From: Hoplostethus atlanticus
Lineage: Eukaryota > Chordata > Actinopteri > Trachichthyiformes > Trachichthyidae
Assembly: GCA_034670405.1 (NCBI GenBank)
Contig: JAXDDX010000040.1
Span: 1,736,501-1,800,500, forward strand
Direction: 5' to 3'
Length of the DNA: 64,000 bases
This document shows positions 60,479 to 64,000 of this stretch, piece after piece. Positions within the stretch are counted from its first letter, which is position 1. Every line of letters begins with the position of its first letter. Made by a program: the position numbers and the translations under genes. The notes under the pieces are model-generated. The model was not told where the DNA came from. It saw only the letters and a program-made list of their open reading frames with translations, and made no database searches.

Positions 60479-60581
60479 CAGGTGCATAGGCACAGGTGGG
60501 CCTGGGTGGGCCTGGGTGGGCCTGGGTGCTGCAGTGCTGCGGCCCATCCATTTGAGAGGAGGAGGAGGAACGGTGAACAAG
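60479..60581 (-). CDS. Possible coding exon of an unidentified gene (third seen)
   Basis: On the minus strand an acceptor (CTCCTGACAG) precedes a 103-nt open segment encoding LFTVPPPPLKWMGRSTAAPR and a proline-rich tail. Its phase (one leading base) matches the end of the exon at 62266-62443, creating the codon AGC. The donor side (GTACTC at 60478) is weak and the boundary could differ. The proline-rich tail is encoded by a 10-bp tandem repeat (60495-60530), so its length is likely to vary. I do not recognise the protein. Confidence 0.35.
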
Positions 60582-60880
60582 CTGTCAGGAGCATTCATCA
60601 ATAAAATTACCCAATACCCACTCAAATTCACTCATGTGTGAGTCACACACCTCTTGCTCTGTTTATGCTAACACGTTAGCATTAGCACAGGACAGCGAAA
60701 TCTACCAGAGACACAGGGGATGATTTTGGCGGTTCTCTTATTGTAACAGGTAAAAGGTAAGTTAACCAATGAGCCAATTTCCCAAAAAGTCAAGTGTGGC
60801 CTCTCCCAAACATCATTGTATTCCAATCATACTATTCCTAATAGTATACTGATATAATAGATGGAAAAATATGGGTAATG

Positions 60881-60986
60881 TAGATAGATAGATAGATAGA
60901 TCGATCGATCGATAGATATATAGATAGATAGGTAGATAGATAGATAGATCGATAGATAGATCGATAGATAGATAGATAGATAGATC

Positions 60987-61023
<37 letters not shown>

Positions 61024-61108
61024 GTAGACAGATAGCTAGATAGATAGATAGATAGATAGATAGATTGATAGATAGATAGATAGATAGGTAGACAGATAGC
61101 TAGATAGC

Positions 61109-61140
<32 letters not shown>

Positions 61141-61141
61141 A
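60881..61141. repeat. (GATA)n array, about 260 bp
   Basis: A GATA/TAGA tetranucleotide array broken by GATC and GACA variants (TCGATCGATC near 60901). It also contains a roughly 65-bp higher-order repeat with TAGGTAGACAGATAGCTAG at about 61021 and 61086. Confidence 0.95.
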
Positions 61142-62265
61142 GAAGAAATAACTAGTGACACCCGGCAGTGGCTGAGACTGAGACGAGCACGAGTCAAACT
61201 AGCCTTGAGACAAATTCCAGGAATGTAGGAATCTAGACTTGACTGGAGTGGAGGAAGGAACGCACAAGGAAGTCACAAGGAAACGGCATTCCGACGGTGT
61301 CTTGTTTCCATAATTCAACATGTTTCCAGTTGAAACAGGAGAAACGGGGATGTTGGGGCAGGTATCTTAGGTGTCTTAGGTAAAAGGAAACAGGGTTTTC
61401 AGGGGTCAACACCCAAAAGTGCACCGCCGTACCGTGTCGCCAGTCGTGTCACTTTTTGTGAAGTTGCAGGTTTTATATGATGGGCGGGGCAGGGGGAGGT
61501 TGTTCAAAAATCTGTGATGGTGTTATTGGTTGGAATGGACCGCTAAAAATATGCTGTTTTGCAGGAAGTGAAAGCAACGGGATTTTGATGTAAAAATATT
61601 AGAAATAAACATTTTTGTGGCATTAATCTGCATTTATTGTGGATTTTTGAGGGTTTATTGTTAAATATGTGGAAAAAGTTGTTCATTTCATTGTGATTTT
61701 AAAGGGCATGGGATGGGAATATACTGTAGGTGCATGGGCCAAAATGTTGGTTGGTAACAGAGACTATGAAGTACAAAAATATGTTTAAATGTTCGGCAAG
61801 ATTATCTACTTGATCTCAACCTCCTAGAAACAGCTGTCATCACTGGCAGGATAGAGCAGACACATGTTGTCCTTTGCGTGTGTGTGTGTGCGTGTGTGTG
61901 TGTGTGTGTACAGTATGTATATGCATGTGCGTTGTGCATGCACATGTGTGTGTCAGCTTTCACTGGATGAGTTCATAAGGGCCATCTGTTGGCTGCTGTC
62001 TAACATCCACACCGTCAGAAGGGTGTATTACATAATACCACTGAAGTCTATGATGGATGATGGATGTCTGGAGCTCCACACGCAGTTGTTGTGAGTGCCA
62101 GCACCTCTGCTAAGGGATATTCTTTCATCACACACTCCTCTTTCGCTTCGAGTTTGCCCACTGGAAGTAATAAAGTCGATCTATTATTGGTTTAATTTAC
62201 AAGAGCCAATACGGATACTATAAATACATCGATCTCAAGCTGTAGAGAGCCTCCTGCTAGCTCAC

Positions 62266-62443
62266 CTGATCTCCTCGAGGTCCAAGTGCAGTGGCTCTGT
62301 AGTCCCCAGTGGCTGGTTTCGGGTGTTGTGGGGGGTCAAAGAGTCCTGAGCTAGGTATTTGGGGTTCACGTCTAATTTAAAGGGCCGGGTGCACCGCTGA
62401 CCATCTGTGGAGAGGCTCAAAGTGTCGGGGTCAGTCGGTTTGT
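62266..62443 (-). CDS. Coding exon of an unidentified gene (second seen)
   Basis: On the minus strand TTTCCCCCTCAG at the acceptor and AG-GTGAGC at the donor bracket a 178-nt segment that is open in one frame for 58 complete codons. It encodes PTDPDTLSLSTDGQRCTRPF, KLDVNPKYLAQDSL and TTEPLHLDLEEI. Both splice signals are strong and base composition is coding-like. The first two bases complete a codon begun in the exon at 63807-63857. I recognise no domain or family. Confidence 0.6.
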
Positions 62444-62511
62444 CTGAGGGGGAAATACGCTGCCAGCGGGAAAGCAGTCAACTTGGAGTGGTTTATCACC
62501 ACTTCTCAGTC

Positions 62512-62513
<2 letters not shown>

Positions 62514-62584
<71 letters not shown>

Positions 62585-62598
62585 ACATACACACACAC
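62514..62598. repeat. (CA)n microsatellite
   Basis: About 42 CA units with two AT interruptions near the end, 70 bp upstream (in transcript sense) of the exon-like segment at 62266-62443. Confidence 0.95.
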
Positions 62599-63061
62599 TT
62601 ACTTTTTTTTACTACTTCACTCTCTGCTCTTTTCCTCCACTTAGCCACTCATTTATCCTCCATGTTTGTTATTTTTCTACCCATGTGAAACTTTCCCTCT
62701 TATTACAATGGCTCTCAATACAATAAACATAAGAACAGCATGTGTTCACTTGTATTGGGACAGAGAGCTTCAGTCTGTCTGTTGTACTACAGTGTAATAT
62801 TGATTTCCCTTTCTTAAAAGATGAATATGAATCCATGACAATAAAAAAAAGGTCCCATTACTTCCAATATTGATTACATGCTTTGAAATGAGATTAATGT
62901 CCCCCTTTCTTTTGTACTCGAACATGCAGTGACATCATAGTGATGTCATGATCTGTAGTAATGATTTATTTCTGTCCATTGTCACTGTAAATCTCAACCA
63001 GACGGTAACCCTGCTCATGTTGCTCACATTACTCCTCCAGCTCCTCTTTCTCTTTGCTGTA

Positions 63062-63128
63062 TACTACTACTACTACTACCATTACTACTAATACTACTAC
63101 TTTTACTACTACTACTACTACTACTACT
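63062..63128. repeat. (CTA)n microsatellite
   Basis: Imperfect CTA trinucleotide array of about 20 units with CAT and TTT interruptions. Confidence 0.9.
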
Positions 63129-63806
63129 CTTTCACGATCTGTATACTGTCAGGCCCAATTTACACAATTTAAACAATACAAATCTTCATAACAGCTAATT
63201 CTACATTGATAAATCCACATGTTGGCACTTGACACTGAGCAGATAGTGTAGAGACAATCCTGAGATGCTCATAACGAGAAGCCGTGCTCTTATGTAATGA
63301 CACAAGCTGAGTGTTTGATTCCTCCCACAGACCCGGTGCCCTGCTGTGAGTAAAGCTAAGCAGGCCACGGAGGAGGAGAGGTTGCAAAACAGAGCAAAAA
63401 ACCCTCAACAACCAATCCTCTGTGAGCGTGTTGTCACTGAGGCTTAACAACACGTTCCAGCGCAACAGCTCCACATCATTTTGCGACTTTCTGAACCTGT
63501 TGGAAAGTCACACTCACCATATTAAAGTGCCCACACCTCCTCAGCAAACGCTCCGACGCTGTTGAATGTCAAACGTTATAGCATCACTTTCACAACAGTT
63601 TTCAATTACCAGGACGGTTTGTGTCTGCCTCAATCTACCACTGACCCAGTGAATGAAGCTAATTGCTTCCTGTGTCACCACCCACCCACCACATTCATAA
63701 ATAACATCTGATAGCTGATGTTGTTGTCTAGTGTGCACAACATGCGACTGAACCAAAATGGTAGCAGCGCTTCCTTTGCACACTTTGCACACGACAGAAA
63801 CCTCAC

Positions 63807-63857
63807 CTGTCCCCGAGGGATCCCCTGGTCCGTCGAACACCCGTGGTGCATCAGCAT
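63807..63857 (-). CDS. Possible 51-nt coding exon of an unidentified gene (first seen)
   Basis: On the minus strand a CCTCGTACAG acceptor and an ACAG-GTGAGG donor bracket 51 nt that encode (x)ADAPRVFDGPGDPSGT(D). The last base plus the first two of the next exon (62443) form GAC, so the phases agree. The gene would continue beyond the right edge of the window. Short length leaves chance as an explanation, but phase agreement across two strong splice pairs supports it. Confidence 0.4.
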
Positions 63858-63922
63858 CTGTACGAGGACAAAAGTGTGTCTGTCTTCCCTTACTGCCAAG
63901 CAAGCTGCACCAACTGGTGTAC

Positions 63923-63924
<2 letters not shown>

Positions 63925-63959
<35 letters not shown>
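63925..63959. repeat. (CA)n microsatellite
   Basis: A CA run of about 17 units near the right edge. It explains the cysteine/valine-rich open frames on the minus strand there. Confidence 0.95.
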
Positions 63960-63963
<4 letters not shown>

Positions 63964-64000
63964 AGAGACCACCGGGAAACAGAGGGTTCTGGTGGGAAGG

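Overview
The window looks like teleost fish genomic DNA. It has compact vertebrate-type split genes in AT-rich, repeat-dense sequence, many long (CA)n, (GA)n and (GATA)n arrays, and remnants of Tc1-like, L2-like, LTR and miniature inverted-repeat elements. All identifications are from reading the sequence and from memory of the families; no search was run.

Layout. 1-9150 has no recognisable host gene, only repeats: a small inverted-repeat element, two copies of a TG..CA LTR-like repeat, a Tc1-like transposase tail and a Myb/SANT-like fragment. 9427-31880 (+) is a complete four-exon carbohydrate sulfotransferase gene, best matched to CHST13 (340 aa). Its 20 kb first intron holds a 6.1 kb unit (15893-22010) with inverted ends. 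That unit carries its own spliced gene of a fish-expanded family usually labelled SAMD3-like, into whose stop codon an L2-like retrotransposon has landed. 31881-37214 lies between the two main genes, which converge tail to tail. 37215-53874 (-) is a complete ten-coding-exon SLC41-family magnesium transporter gene, best matched to SLC41A3 (488 aa). It has a second, alternative first coding exon at 48544-48738. 53913-64000 holds the probable SLC41A3 promoter, many repeats, and at 60479-63857 two or three phase-compatible minus-strand exons of a gene I cannot name, which continues off the right edge.

How the genes relate. CHST13 is a Golgi enzyme of chondroitin 4-O-sulfation and SLC41A3 is a Mg2+ carrier. 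Nothing in the sequence links their functions; their neighbourhood agrees with the human 3q21 linkage of the two genes (from memory) and supports orthology.

The most notable non-standard signals are: the gene-bearing inverted-end unit with an NRF1-type palindrome in its promoter region; an exactly periodic 53-bp array in SLC41A3 whose units each carry an RFX X-box-like site; two SLC41A3 first exons that each encode their own first membrane helix; a perfect 26-bp stem hairpin in CHST13 intron 1; a fold-back element enclosing its own tandem array; and an upstream ORF whose stop overlaps the CHST13 start codon.
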